Positions 45,967 to 58,299 of a stretch of 64,000 nt of DNA are shown piece by piece (the stretch's first letter is position 1; the number at the start of each line of letters is the position of its first letter). The position numbers and the translations under genes are program-made. The DNA is taken from the NCBI RefSeq assembly GCF_000275845.1, contig NW_006766889.1, positions 870,923 through 934,922 on the forward strand, written 5' to 3'. The stretch is from Dichomitus squalens LYAD-421 SS1 (taxonomy: Eukaryota > Basidiomycota > Agaricomycetes > Polyporales > Polyporaceae). The notes under the pieces are model-generated. The model was not told the DNA's origin. It ran no database searches and was given only the letters and a program-made list of their open reading frames with translations.

Positions 45967-48900
45967 ATGGCAACGCAGCCACCACCCAAGAATGAGGTCA
46001 AGAAGAAACTCGTCGAGCTCCGTGATGCTCCTGTCGCCATGGTTCCGGACGAGGTTCTTAGAATCCTGTCCATGTATCTCCTTGGAAGTCTCTCCGCACC
46101 TGCTAACCCTACTACATTCATTTCCGCACACGAGCATTGGTTTTGTTCGCAGGCTGACGAGGTGACAAGAGAGGCGGCGACATTCCTCATCCGTCTACAT
46201 GCCTACAACAGTAACTCGGTCGATGTCTGGAGGCTGCATCTGAAGCGGGTACTGTCACGATGTTGCTACTGCGTTAGAGGTCTACACGAGGCAGAGATCA
46301 TGTCGAGACATACGTGAGTGTATCAATCTCATTTTATCACGCGAGGTGTTGGTCTCACATCGCACAAGGTACTTCGGCGCGTTTAACGACAACGTCCTCA
46401 AGACATTCTACGGCAGCTTTCATAACTTTCTCACGGACTTTGTTGTGCAGGCTCTAGCGGAGAAAGACTTCACTGGAGGCACAGCACAGGGACCCGACTC
46501 CGAGCGAACCTTCGTGGACGCCCCACCTGCTATTACCTTCCTGATGGCCACCTATTTACACATGCTTGAGGACTCGCGTATCGTCGGACTGTTGCACAAG
46601 TATTGTCCTCGCGCACCTATCAAGTCTTGGCCATCAGACATCCCTCCATCTGGACTGCTTGCTTTGCTCTTCGACGGGCCCCATGACATCCGTGTTTGGG
46701 GACAGAAACAATGCATATCATGCGAGGTTGCTCCCATTCCAATGGAAAACTTCTCCCCTTCACATATCACAGTCTTGAAGGCTGTCTGCGAATCTATCAC
46801 CTCTTCGCGCACCCTCTCCGACTGTCTTGGCGACACGTACAAAGTTCCATGGCTTCAAGACCTTCCTGCTATATGGGCCGGGTTCACTCTTTTTCTCCGC
46901 TTCGTTCCCGTTGAACTGTTCCGAGCAAGTCGCACTTTCGACATCGATATTCGTCACATGATAGTAGGCCACTTGCACGACACCGAAACCCGTCAGCCGT
47001 TTCGCCATCTACTAATTGCCATACACTGACGTAGCTCCATTACACATACATTCGTACCCGCTATACTACTGGAGAATAGATTTCATCGACGTCTTAAAGA
47101 GCTTCATAATCATTCTGAGACGTATGGGCCCAGATGCATGGCAAGGCGAGGGTCCCGAATACGCGCACGTGGTTTTCAACTCGATCAAAGACAATACCCG
47201 CTTCGCGGATATCCTGTGCAACCTCCCTGCACCCGTCGCCAAGGACGACTGGCAGCTGAAGTGGCTGGAGGTCTACGCTAACTCGGTCGGGAAACTTCCT
47301 GTCTTCAAGGACATCCTCCCTACGGTCCTGCAGTTTCTATGCGAGCAGCTGCAACATGTGCGTTACAAGGTCGTTCGTCCGGTTGCTATGAGCATTGCAT
47401 CGAGGGTACGTCGACCGAAATCGCGCTTCAGATGTATGCCGACTATTATACCGGGCAGCTCCTCTACGCTGTCCTGGCTCACCAAGGGAAGGACGGTTCC
47501 GCAAGACAAGACCTTGCGCTCGATCTTCTAACCGTCCACTCTGCTGTTTACGTTAGCGTCGCCTTCGGGAAGACCCACGCTGACGAAGCTTGGGAAGACG
47601 CGAGGAAGCAGGCGCGCCGGCTGATCAAGCAAGCCCTCCTGACGGACGTTCGCAGGGCAGCTGCAGCCATCACTTCGCTGTGTTCTCCCAGCAGCGGCAC
47701 AACCCCTCTCCCTGCATCTCTCATTCATGAGCGCGTCTGGGCGAATATTTACGACAGTGTGGAGCCCAAGGACTCGGATGCGATCGTCACGTTGGCGTCC
47801 GTCGTCGCCCACGTCGCACATATAGACGAGTTGAAGCCAGCTGCATTCGAAGACATCTTCAAGAAGTCGCAGTCATCCAGCTCGTCGCGCGCCACGCTCT
47901 CAGCAGTCAATAGCGCGCTCGTCGTCTTTCGCAGTGGTTTCCGGGACGTTGTAGTCCGCTACACCGATCTCAGCCGAGCCTCCACTGCAGTCGACCTCCT
48001 AGGCCAAGATGACGTCGTGAAGGACGTTGTGTCCATCATGTTCTCCCCTGTAGAGGCCCTCCAAGAAGCCGCGCAAGCCCTCGTCGCCCTCGCGTATGAC
48101 GTTGACGGCCGTCTAGATTGCTTCCGAGCCCTCTTGGAACACTACCCAGCTGCTGCGCTGGCTGGCGTCTGCGAGTACCTGACAACCTACACTCGCTACG
48201 CCACAGTGGTGCCGGAGGCCTGTTCGCTCTCCCAAGCCCTGGCGCGTTGCCTTACAGACATCATTGAGGGTCTCTGCTCTAGCCCCGACGGCCTTCTTCT
48301 CCAGCCCAAATTCCTCAAGGCCGCTGGGAACGTTTTGGAGGAGCAAATCCCGAAGCTGTGGCACCTCATGACAGAGGCCCTTTGCGTCATCTTTGCGCAC
48401 ACACCCCGCTGGGCGCGGTTCTTCGAGAACGAGGAGATGGTGATCTGGATGCGCGACGCGCTCATCTTCGGCCGTGACCTCCTCGCGCAGCGGCGGACAC
48501 TCGAGTCCGGGGCACTGGTGCGCTCCCAGAAGGACGTTGGTGCGAATAAGAGGCTCTCGGCTGTCGGGAAGGCGATGGTGGACGACTTGCAGCAGGTACT
48601 CTACGAGCTGACGAAGTGGCTGCGCTTGACGGACGAGGAGCTGCTCCACCAGTCTTTTGCGTTGCTCGAGACGCTGCTCGAGGGCTTCCGCAGCACCAAC
48701 ACACGTCCGCGGGACGAGACGTTCCAGCGCATACAAAGGCATATCGATGACGCGCGCAAGAACGACCCGAACAGGATGAGGTCGCGGCTGGACTCGACGC
48801 GATTGCTCCGGCTGCAGGAGGCAATTGGGGCGTTTGACGAGGACGATGATGATGACATCCAGATCATCTCGCACACGTTCGGACCGATGCCTAACAAGGT

Positions 48901-51900
48901 CAAGAAGGAGGGCAAGGCTAAGGCGGAGCCGCGACATATCCTCAAGTCTTCTGGGGATCTGAAGGGCAAGGGCTCTGAGCGGAAGGACAGGCCAACCATT
49001 TCTAGCTACTTCTCCAGTGGGGACGTGAAGAGGGCCGAGGCCAAGCCCGTGGTGCCTTCAACGAGCACGCGGGCAGCACCAATCCACCGACCTTCAAAGC
49101 CCACCATCAAGGACGAGAGCGCTAAGTCGAGCACGGCAGCTTCCAGCACCTTACCTTCGTCAAGTAGCGAAGAGGAGAGTGATGAGGATGAGGACGATGA
49201 TGGTCCGAAAGGTCTGGCAGGCCTCTCAAAGTTGCAGAAGACCCCCGCCATCAAGAAGCCCGTCGAGCGTCGGCAGGTCAAAATGCTCGACCTGCCGTTG
49301 GATGGCAAGAACCCGAGACTCGAGATGATCCGCAAACGCGAGGACGCTCGGCGGACGCACATGCGTCTCAAGCCTGACGTTTCTGGGCTCTACCGCACCC
49401 TCTTGTCATGGAACTACGAGCATAACGGGCCCATGCCGCCCGGAGAGAAACCGAGGTTGTCATCTGTGCCGGATCGCTTCGGGGACTACGCGCATTTCCG
49501 TAGCGTTTACGAGCCGATGCTCTTCCTTGAGTTGTGGAATCAACTAGTCGAGTCGAAGGAGCAGCCTTTGGAGTCGCATGACTGCCGTATCCTCAGCCGA
49601 CAGTATACGGACGAATACATTGACTTGGAGGTATCCATCGAGGGATCGGTCGGGAAGGAGTGGAGTCTCGCGGAGACGGATATTGTGCTGCTATCGAGCT
49701 CGAATGCTAAGCGACGAGTCTTGGGGAAGGCGCAAAGCTATCGTGCTTCGTACATAGGCATTCAGGCCACAATTCGTTATTTAGCCAGCGGTGGGGATCC
49801 GGGCCTGCAAGTGGGCACATCTTGGAGTCTGGCCAAAGTGCTCAGGTGGGTGATCTTCTGCATTGTCCATCGTCTCTGTCTCTAATGCGAAGAAGCTTGT
49901 CCACCATCATTCGCGAGTACGGTGCACTCATGGCGCTCCCACACTATGATCTCCTGGATAGCATCCTGCGGACTCAGCTGCCGAAACCCAATAAGGTCGA
50001 CTCAGGCGAGGTCCAGAGAGTTATGAAGGCATACAACGTGAATGAGCCTCAAGCCAACGCCATCCTCAAGTCGCTTGATACTGAGGGCTTTGCGCTCATC
50101 CAAGGGTGAGTTCATCTGCAGTTGCTCCCCCTACCGCGTGCTCAGTCATATGAAGTCCTCCGGGAACTGGAAAGACATCGACTATATGCGGCTTGGTGCA
50201 ACTGTATCTGTCGCGACGATCTAAGACCATCGGACGGCCGGGCGACAAGGAAATACCCAAGAAGATCCTACTGTGTGCGCCGAGCAATGCTGCCATCGAT
50301 GAGATCGCGTTCCGTCTGAAGGAAGGTGTGTCAGGGGCGGGGCATCGTGCCGAGCATCCCAAGGTCGTCCGAATAGGTGCTCCCAAGGCTATGAACCTCA
50401 GCGTTCGAGACGTCTCCTTGGAGTACCTCATGGATCAGAAGCTCAATGCCCATCCTGAGCTGCAGAACACCAAGGAGGCCGGAACCGAGCTGGCCCGGGT
50501 TCGTGCCGAGCTGGAGTCGGTAAAGGTGCAACGACAGCAGAAGATGGACGAGATGGCCCTCACTCACGACAACGCAGCGAAGACGCTTGCACTCGAGGAC
50601 GACATCAAGAAGTTGAACAGGGCGAAGGCCATGCTGACGCATCAGCTCGACAAAGTCAAGGACAAGCAAAAATCAGATTACCGTACGCTTGACGCTACTA
50701 GACGACGTTTTCGGAACGAGGTCCTGCAAGAAGCGGACGTCATTTGCAGTACCCTTTCCGCATCAGCGTACGAGTATCTAGAATCGTTTGATTTCGAGGT
50801 TGTGATCATCGATGAAGCCGCGCAAGCTATTGAGCTCAGTTCCTTGATTCCTATGAAGTACCGCTGCCGCACGTGCATCATGGTCGGAGGTGAGCTGCCC
50901 TGTAGTCCCTTGGCGCTCATCGCATTGATGTTGAATCAATAGACCCTCAGCAGCTGCCCCCAACCGTCAAATCTCAAGAGGTACGTGATCCCGAGCAGAG
51001 AAATGTTGACTTAGCATGAGATTGAAATTGGTCGCAGGCGTGTAGGCTTGGCTACGATCAGTCGCTTTTTGTCAGACTCCAAAAGAGTCAGCCAGATGCT
51101 GTCCATTTGCTGAGGTTAGTACACCTAACTCTCGACACGAGCGATAGGCTTGCTGAGATATACCCTATCCTGCAGCATACAATATCGTATGCACCCCGAT
51201 ATCAGCCAGCTACCCAGTAACCTCTTCTACGATGGTCGACTGAGTGACGGACCCGAGATGGCGGCGAAGACAAAACGACCTTGGCATAATCACCCGAAGT
51301 TTGGGACCTACCGCTTTTTTAGCGTGGAGTCCGGAACAGAGGAAAATATGCCTGGCACTGGCCACTCTCTTGTGAACCGTTCAGAAGCACAGGTCGCGGT
51401 AGCCCTGTACAACAGGCTGATCAAGGAATTCTCGTCGACAGACTTCGACTTCAAAGTCGGCGTCATCTCCATGTACCGTGGCCAGATCGTGGAGCTGAAG
51501 CGTGCATTCCGACAACGATTTGGTGAAGAGGTCCTGAGTACGGTTGATTTCAACACTGTCGACGGTTTTCAGGGTCAAGAGAAGGACATCATCATTCTGT
51601 CTTGTGTCCGTTCGGGACCGAGCTTGCAGACCGTTGGTTTCCTCCGAGGTGAATGAAAACGTTCTTTTTTTCGGCGCAGTCATTTGACCCTGCATGATAG
51701 ATGTCCGGCGAATGAACGTCGCCCTGACTCGTGCCAAGGCTTCACTATTTGTCCTCGGTAACGCACCAACCCTTGAGAGGAGCGACGACATTTGGCGGAA
51801 GATTGTTGACAACGCGAGGTCAAGAACATCCCTTATCAAGGTGAGTAACAGTCACTTGTCGATTCCTGCCTTGTTGATGAGTCGTTTCCACGTAGGCCGA

Positions 51901-52368
51901 TGTCGCATACTTCACAGCCCCTAACACTTACACGGCGCCGTTACCGCAACCTACGAAGCCCAAACCCAAGCCGGCGTCGAAAACCATCGTAGGACCTCCG
52001 CCCCCACCTGATCTTGCCACCCCTCGTGAATTGAAAGCAATCGCGAATCGCTCGAATGCCCCTGCGCCCGCTGCAACTCAACCTCCCGCCCCGGACGCCC
52101 CGAAGGAGGCGCCCTTTGCACCCGATGTACCGGTTACCGTAGCATCAGAGGAGGCGCAAGTGGGTCAAAAGCGGCGTGCAGAGGGTCCACCGAAGGATGA
52201 TGCGGGTGGTTCTGGCGCCGCTCAGGGCAACTCAAAACCAAAACCGAAGCCACCTGCGGCGAAACGCCAGAAGCAAGGCCCCAGCCTGTTCATCCCTAAG
52301 AAGGTACGCCGTACGCCAATCTGGACTCTGACAACCTTGACTCATATGTATTTGCTCTGTAGCGATGA
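45967..52368 (+). CDS. SEN1: SEN1/senataxin-type RNA-DNA helicase
   Basis: Twelve exons: 45967-46313, 46369-46991, 47035-47405, 47459-49845, 49893-50105, 50156-50889, 50943-50980, 51038-51114, 51176-51648, 51701-51840, 51896-52303 and 52363-52368; 1938 residues. The first ~800 residues form the helical SEN1 N-terminal domain. A charged, disordered linker follows, then the conserved brace VERRQVKMLDLPLDG. The superfamily 1 helicase core has GPPGTGKT (1314-1321), VIIDEAAQA, GDPQQLPPT, IQYRMHPDIS, TVDGFQGQEKDI and MNVALTRAK. A Pro/Lys-rich tail holds basic patches (AAKRQK; FIPKK) that may be nuclear signals. In yeast the enzyme unwinds R-loops and ends noncoding transcription. The last coding exon is only six nucleotides, Arg then TGA. 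Confidence 0.95.
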
Positions 52369-52941
52369 GCTCTTACCTTACCACGATTACTCCACCGCTG
52401 CTGCATTCCTGGTGTACCACTGCATCTGTTCACCTGGCTCGCATATTCTCGTCGCACATTGGATTCGTCGCACGCACGCATATATCATAATCGCTCTGCA
52501 ATGCATGGACTACTATAGTATGTCATGAAAATCTGATATCCATCATGTACATGTACGAACATCAGAGAAGAGAACCATACGGTGAACGCTACAGTATGAC
52601 CGACTTCAATAGTGTCGTGGCACCTATCAGACACCGCTCTCAACTGCACGCAGACTATACCTCCAGACGGAGAAGCACCCGCAGCGCTGAATTGGACTTC
52701 CTCCTGGCATTCAGATCATCCAGATCCCAGCCTTTCAAGGTACCTCCAAATGCTGTGATCTGAGCGGCGAGGAACGCATCAAACACTTAGAAATCTCATA
52801 CTACTTAGAACTGCGGTCTAAGTAACATCGGCCATCGACCGCCCAGGAAGCGCGTCAGGGGATCGCCGTGGGATGGGGGCGTCGCCGTGCCGTTGCCATA
52901 ACAGATGCAGTGGATGACTTCCCATAAGGATCTACTATCGC

Positions 52942-53140
52942 GACCCCAGTGTTCGGACAAAAAGGCGCCCGCTGCGAAAACCCTTCGTTTTATGTACTTT
53001 CCTGTACTCCGATAATGCTCAATTTTGGCATGAAAAAGGAGATGCATATGCATAGACTACGTGCCAAACATAAGACATATTGAAGGAGACACGAGCAATG
53101 GAGACAGGATATACAGGGCCTGACCCCAGTGTTCGGACAA
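52942..53140. repeat. 19-bp direct repeat pair, left of the gap
   Basis: GACCCCAGTGTTCGGACAA occurs at 52942-52960 and again at 53122-53140, 180 bp apart, on the left side of the gap. Confidence 0.8.
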
Positions 53141-53431
53141 TTCTCCGCACAGCAGGTCACGATCTGTCACGCTTGCCGACACCTGCCGGTCTTCAGGGAA
53201 TCCCCGTTCTCCAGCTTGATGAGCCTTAGCCGAGCATCCCGAGCAAGTCGGAGAGTCAAACTGTGGCTGCATTGTCACGCCCTTGAGGGCTGCTTCTTGT
53301 TTCTCCTCTGTGTTCCCCTGAGCAGGCCTCGGAAAATTGGGTAGTGAGTAAAATGCGTAGGTAGAAATACGTACACGAAATTTGTATGGAAGCGCCCGAA
53401 GAGGGATACGAAGCGAGACTCCCGAAGCTTT

Positions 53432-54336
53432 NNNNNNNNNNNNNNNNNNNNNNNNNNNNNNNNNNNNNNNNNNNNNNNNNNNNNNNNNNNNNNNNNNNNN
53501 NNNNNNNNNNNNNNNNNNNNNNNNNNNNNNNNNNNNNNNNNNNNNNNNNNNNNNNNNNNNNNNNNNNNNNNNNNNNNNNNNNNNNNNNNNNNNNNNNNNN
53601 NNNNNNNNNNNNNNNNNNNNNNNNNNNNNNNNNNNNNNNNNNNNNNNNNNNNNNNNNNNNNNNNNNNNNNNNNNNNNNNNNNNNNNNNNNNNNNNNNNNN
53701 NNNNNNNNNNNNNNNNNNNNNNNNNNNNNNNNNNNNNNNNNNNNNNNNNNNNNNNNNNNNNNNNNNNNNNNNNNNNNNNNNNNNNNNNNNNNNNNNNNNN
53801 NNNNNNNNNNNNNNNNNNNNNNNNNNNNNNNNNNNNNNNNNNNNNNNNNNNNNNNNNNNNNNNNNNNNNNNNNNNNNNNNNNNNNNNNNNNNNNNNNNNN
53901 NNNNNNNNNNNNNNNNNNNNNNNNNNNNNNNNNNNNNNNNNNNNNNNNNNNNNNNNNNNNNNNNNNNNNNNNNNNNNNNNNNNNNNNNNNNNNNNNNNNN
54001 NNNNNNNNNNNNNNNNNNNNNNNNNNNNNNNNNNNNNNNNNNNNNNNNNNNNNNNNNNNNNNNNNNNNNNNNNNNNNNNNNNNNNNNNNNNNNNNNNNNN
54101 NNNNNNNNNNNNNNNNNNNNNNNNNNNNNNNNNNNNNNNNNNNNNNNNNNNNNNNNNNNNNNNNNNNNNNNNNNNNNNNNNNNNNNNNNNNNNNNNNNNN
54201 NNNNNNNNNNNNNNNNNNNNNNNNNNNNNNNNNNNNNNNNNNNNNNNNNNNNNNNNNNNNNNNNNNNNNNNNNNNNNNNNNNNNNNNNNNNNNNNNNNNN
54301 NNNNNNNNNNNNNNNNNNNNNNNNNNNNNNNNNNNN
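53432..54336. other. assembly gap (905 N)
   Basis: Run of unknown bases. Its true length and content cannot be judged. Confidence 0.99.
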
Positions 54337-54577
54337 TGTGCACTGAGTATGATTATTCAGTTTTCGAAGGATTACGGATTGCGGTACCTGAGGAATGGGA
54401 AGGGGGTCTCTCGAGCGTGACATTCAGCCACTGACCGAGATAAGGCTGACTTTGATTATGAGCGCCTCGACTAGTGTTCCCTCCGCCAACGTCGTTATCA
54501 AACGACTGATAATGGCGGTGTTTAAATCGGCAGTCTTCGGCACCGTGACCATTGGTGACAATCTGTGGGCGCCTTTC

Positions 54578-54766
54578 CGTCGTTTCTGGGGTCAGACGTG
54601 TAATGCCACGATGCTCGAAGCAAAATTCCACCGATTGCCTTCATATTTTACGGGTATATACTGTCTGCGATACAGATCAAGTGTGCCAAATTTGAGATTT
54701 ATGGGGGAAGATGCGATGGAGATATGCACGAAATACATTCTGGGCCGTCGCTTCTGGGGTCACACT
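54578..54766. repeat. imperfect 21-bp direct repeat pair, right of the gap
   Basis: CCGTCGTTTCTGGGGTCAG at 54578 and CCGTCGCTTCTGGGGTCAC at 54746 (168 bp apart) share 19 of 21 bases when extended to AC. Their core CTGGGGTCA is the reverse complement of the first nine bases of the repeat at 53121, so the two sides of the gap are inverted relative to each other. Confidence 0.65.
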
Positions 54767-55333
54767 AGTACAAATTGTGTTGGGATCAATCACCTACTAC
54801 ATTGGGTGCTGATGTAAGGCCCAAGAGAACACGTGCATAGCACTAGACGCTCTCCGGATATCCCTGCCTGATCATTGAGCGCCCGAGATCTCTAGACAGA
54901 TTAGAGCTCCGATATAGGTCTACGGACACTCCAGAGCCGTAGATTCTTATGGGAAGTCATCCAGTCACGGTGTGATTAGCGTGCTCATGTCAAGCGGACG
55001 TATACTGTACACGGATGGCGGTGCAGACGGTTTGATGCGGCGGATGGATGATCTGATGGGACCCAAGAACGCGATAGCATGTTACAATCCACGAAAGCTA
55101 GGCGATACAAGCAGGGATACAGCGCTGGATATATGACGGGGCATACGTCCTCGACACCGGCCCCGGCCAGCAGGACAAACTGTCGGCGTGTCCGGACGTG
55201 TCCTAGCTGCTGGGGCGGGGCCTAGCGGAGGACGGCGGCGCCCACTGCAAAACAAAGTGCGAACGGCGAATCCAATCGCCCAGAAGTGAGACACCAACAA
55301 CGAGCCCATGCCGTGCATAAAGACGGCCCTCGC

Positions 55334-57144
55334 TTACTGCGAGGTGGCGTGAACGGTGAACGCGTTGTAGTTGAACGCGGACGGGTTGGGGTTGAAGGTG
55401 AAGTTACCGGCCTGGAGGTCGATAACGGTCTGGCCGTTGCGGGTGAGCACACCGTGCAGGGACCCGTTGGGCTGTATCGGGAGGGACAGTTTGTTCACAC
55501 CAGCGGTGATGGGGAATGTCTGCGCGTCGCTGTCGGTGCTCGAGAGCGTGAGGGAGCCGTCGGCAGTGGCCAGGACCACGGCCCACATCTTGTCCTGGAA
55601 CTGTTATCATCACATCACAGTCAGCTCATCTGAGAGAAGAAAACGCCGGCGAGGATGTACTTACGAGCTGGAAGTCCTTGGGGGGGCCGACGGGGTCGTT
55701 GGGCGTAGCGTTCTTGGGGTGCGGGCGTGCCCAGAGGACGAGCTGGTCCTGCGAGATGGCAGGAGCGGTACCAGTCTTGAACTGCGTCGCGAAGAAGTTC
55801 GTGAGGCTGAGGAAGCCTGTTGCACGGGGTCAGCTGCAAGCTCGACGCGGAACGTATAATGGCGGAACACACCAGAGTGGTCGAAGCCGTCGACCCAGGC
55901 ATCAGAGCCGGGGGGAAGGTCACCGTGCTGAGGACCAATGTAGTGGGACTCGCCGAAGTCGTTCCAGGTGCAGATCTCGACGAGGTTAACCTTGTCGCGG
56001 TTAGCGACCAAAGTCTCCCATCGAGAAACCCAGAGGTGTTCATCGCCGTCGAACACGAACTGTGCAGAGGACTTAGTCATGGTGCACCGAACAGTGTCTA
56101 GTGCGACTTACGTTCTTGTTGAAGGTGTCAGCACCGAAGTGGGTGAAGAACCACGGTGCGGCAGCAGCCATGTAGGTCTGGGCGCTACCCTGGACGCCAG
56201 CCAAACCGTTGATAAACGAAGTATCGGGGTCGAACGCGCCAACGAGTTTCTGAAGCTCGGTCTCGCCCTGCGCGCTGAATGTGGCTGCGGTCAGGTCAGC
56301 GTCAGGGACCGTCTGGGCTGCGTTGGCCTCCGAGATGGCAAGCGGCCATCCAGAGTTGAACTGGGGGACGCAGCGTCTATAAGCAAATGAACGTCAAATG
56401 ATAGATAGAACACTTACATTGAATGCACCATCCAAGACACCGGTGAATGTATTGAATGTAGCGGGATCGATGAAGAAGGATGGGACGAAGTGAACCTTGC
56501 CGACAGTGTCGGGGTGCTGGGTGAACTGCGTCCTCCAGCCAGTCGGGACGTCCGCAGCGCCGAAAGTGCACGACTCTCCGGCGAAGGTCGAAACAAATGC
56601 CTTGCCGTCAACTGTCAGCTGAGGAGTGCGGCTCGCGAACTGGTTGGTCAAGGAGCGGAGGGTCGCGCCGCCATCAGCGGTTGTACACGGGAGGGAGCTG
56701 AGAACGTCATGTTTCAGATGATCAATCACGGGGATAAAGGCCTCAGGATTTGCAAAAGCCTCAGCACTGACACCCACCTCATGTCAAATGAGAAAAAGAG
56801 CTTGAAACCCGAGTTAAGTTGCTCGGCTGCCTGGAAACTACAGCATAGTCAGAATAGACGTCGCTCTCACTCTGCGTGCGGAAGACATACGCGAGGTCAG
56901 TCTGAGTGCTGGTGAAGGGATCGTTTCCGACATTAAGCGCGAAGCCGTCAATCCCGTTAGCCTGGGCAAGCTGGATGTCGGACTTCCAGTCGTCGATCGT
57001 GAAACTAGCCGTAAGGCCGACGATATGGTGCGCAACGACAATCTTGGGGACACCAGATTGACGAGCAACCTTCGTAGGAGCGGCGTTGGTGAAGGCGGCC
57101 GCGGCGAGGAGACCAGCAGAAATAAGGAGAGAGCGGAAGTGCAT
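55334..57144 (-). CDS. secreted GH71 alpha-1,3-glucanase (mutanase)
   Basis: Seven exons: 57144-56891, 56837-56778, 56697-56418, 56360-56112, 56059-55873, 55816-55665 and 55600-55334; 482 residues. The N-terminus is a signal peptide (FRSLLISAGLLAAAAFTNA, cleavage near 22). The GH71 barrel follows: KIVVAHHIVGLTASFTIDDW, NGIDGFALNVGND, FKLFFSFDMS, VPSFFIDP, NGLAGVQGSAQTYMAAAAPW and CTWNDFGESHYIGP, where the acidic residues Asp and Glu are conserved in the family. The last ~150 residues, starting DKMWAVVLATADGSL, form a beta-rich domain. The enzyme would be exported and cut alpha-1,3-glucan, the fungus's own or another's cell-wall polymer. A TATA-like box lies upstream. Confidence 0.93.
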
Positions 57145-58299
57145 TGTGCTGCTAGCGAGTAGGTCGGTCGTAAAGAATGGGGAGCAGATGTCGTCTGTTC
57201 GTGAGGTAGTAGAAAGCTTGTGTGACGGCTAGCGTCGCGAAAGAAGAGAATAAGAATAGAAAAAGCCGAGAACAGGAGAGACGTTAAGAAGAAGCGTTGA
57301 CGGCTCAGCGGACAACGAGTGAGGCATGACGGTCGAGCACCGTATGCTTTTATATTCATGACGCGTGGAGGCGGAGACGAACGCGAGGGCGATTGACAGG
57401 TACGCGCCGGGAGAACAATACGCGAACCCTGAACCGGACAATGATGCATGCGTGCGGAAACGCCGAGTGATATCAAGGCGACGGGCGTAGTGAGCGCGTC
57501 TGGCGACGAGGCAATTGTGGCAGCCTTGTACTGATTCGGTTGTTTGACCACCCGCCGTATCCAAACACTTGCCTGATATGGTACTCGGCGCCCATCCTTG
57601 ACAACCGCCCTTGCTCACTAGCGCCCGACTGCACCTGAGCATACTCAATTGGAGTATCTGCTGCGTTTTGATGTGAACCCCTGCCGTTGCAAAGCCAGTG
57701 GTCGAGCAGCCACCGCTCGTACGCGCAGTGACCAACAGACAGCGGTCTCATCTGCGACTTGATCACCGAGATGTCAGATACGGCTATTGCATCGTCGGAG
57801 GCGGTTCCCGCACTCACCTGTCAGATCATCCATCTCGGTGGGCCTACTTAATCCTCAGCAAGATGTAGGCCAGCCTCGAAGGTATTTCGCGCAATTACTG
57901 GGGAGCTGCATGTTGGGCGCATATACGCCACATGTCTGCGGAGCCTGGGTAGACTTAGCTTGACTTCGGCTGGGCGGTTTCGGGTTGAGACAATCTCCTG
58001 ATCATGCGGTAACACTCCGTTGACGAGGACCAAAGTATGACGGTCGGCGTTGAGACATGTCCGTTGAGAGCACGAGACGGATGGTCGAGGTCATCCACAA
58101 ATCAGAAACCCGTCGGACGCGAAGGTGGGCCCAGGCACGTGGCATCGGCCACTTCCGGCATCGCCGACGCACGGCCGCCGGCGACGTTAGTCAATGATAC
58201 CAGACACTCAGTACTTCAAGGACGCGTTGGCGTCCTGCGCCGCAGCTTCGAGCTTCAAAGGTTCCTTGCCATCCACCACTGCGAACGCAGCACAACACA
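57145..58299. other. divergent intergenic region, no gene seen
   Basis: 1.15 kb between the start codons of the GH71 gene (minus) and the RING gene (plus). Minus-strand ORFs (57229-57735, 57473-57817) have no recognisable product. Confidence 0.45.
57347..57354 (-). promoter_or_regulatory. TATA-like box of the GH71 gene
   Basis: TATAAAAG on the minus strand about 205 nt before the ATG at 57144; this would mean a leader of about 170 nt. Confidence 0.4.

Larger units (their letters stand above)
52369..55333. other. repeat-rich intergenic region with assembly gap
   Basis: About 3 kb between SEN1 and the GH71 gene with no supported gene. ORFs that span the run of N are artefacts. Short repeated words flank the gap (listed separately), suggesting mobile-element sequence that could not be assembled. 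Confidence 0.6.

Noticed and set aside
48113..48937. 274-residue minus-strand ORF within SEN1
   Set aside because: Antisense shadow of a high-GC exon without recognisable motifs.
53057..54434. ORFs of 340-430 residues spanning the gap
   Set aside because: They consist mainly of unknown residues from N bases and have no evidence of coding outside it.
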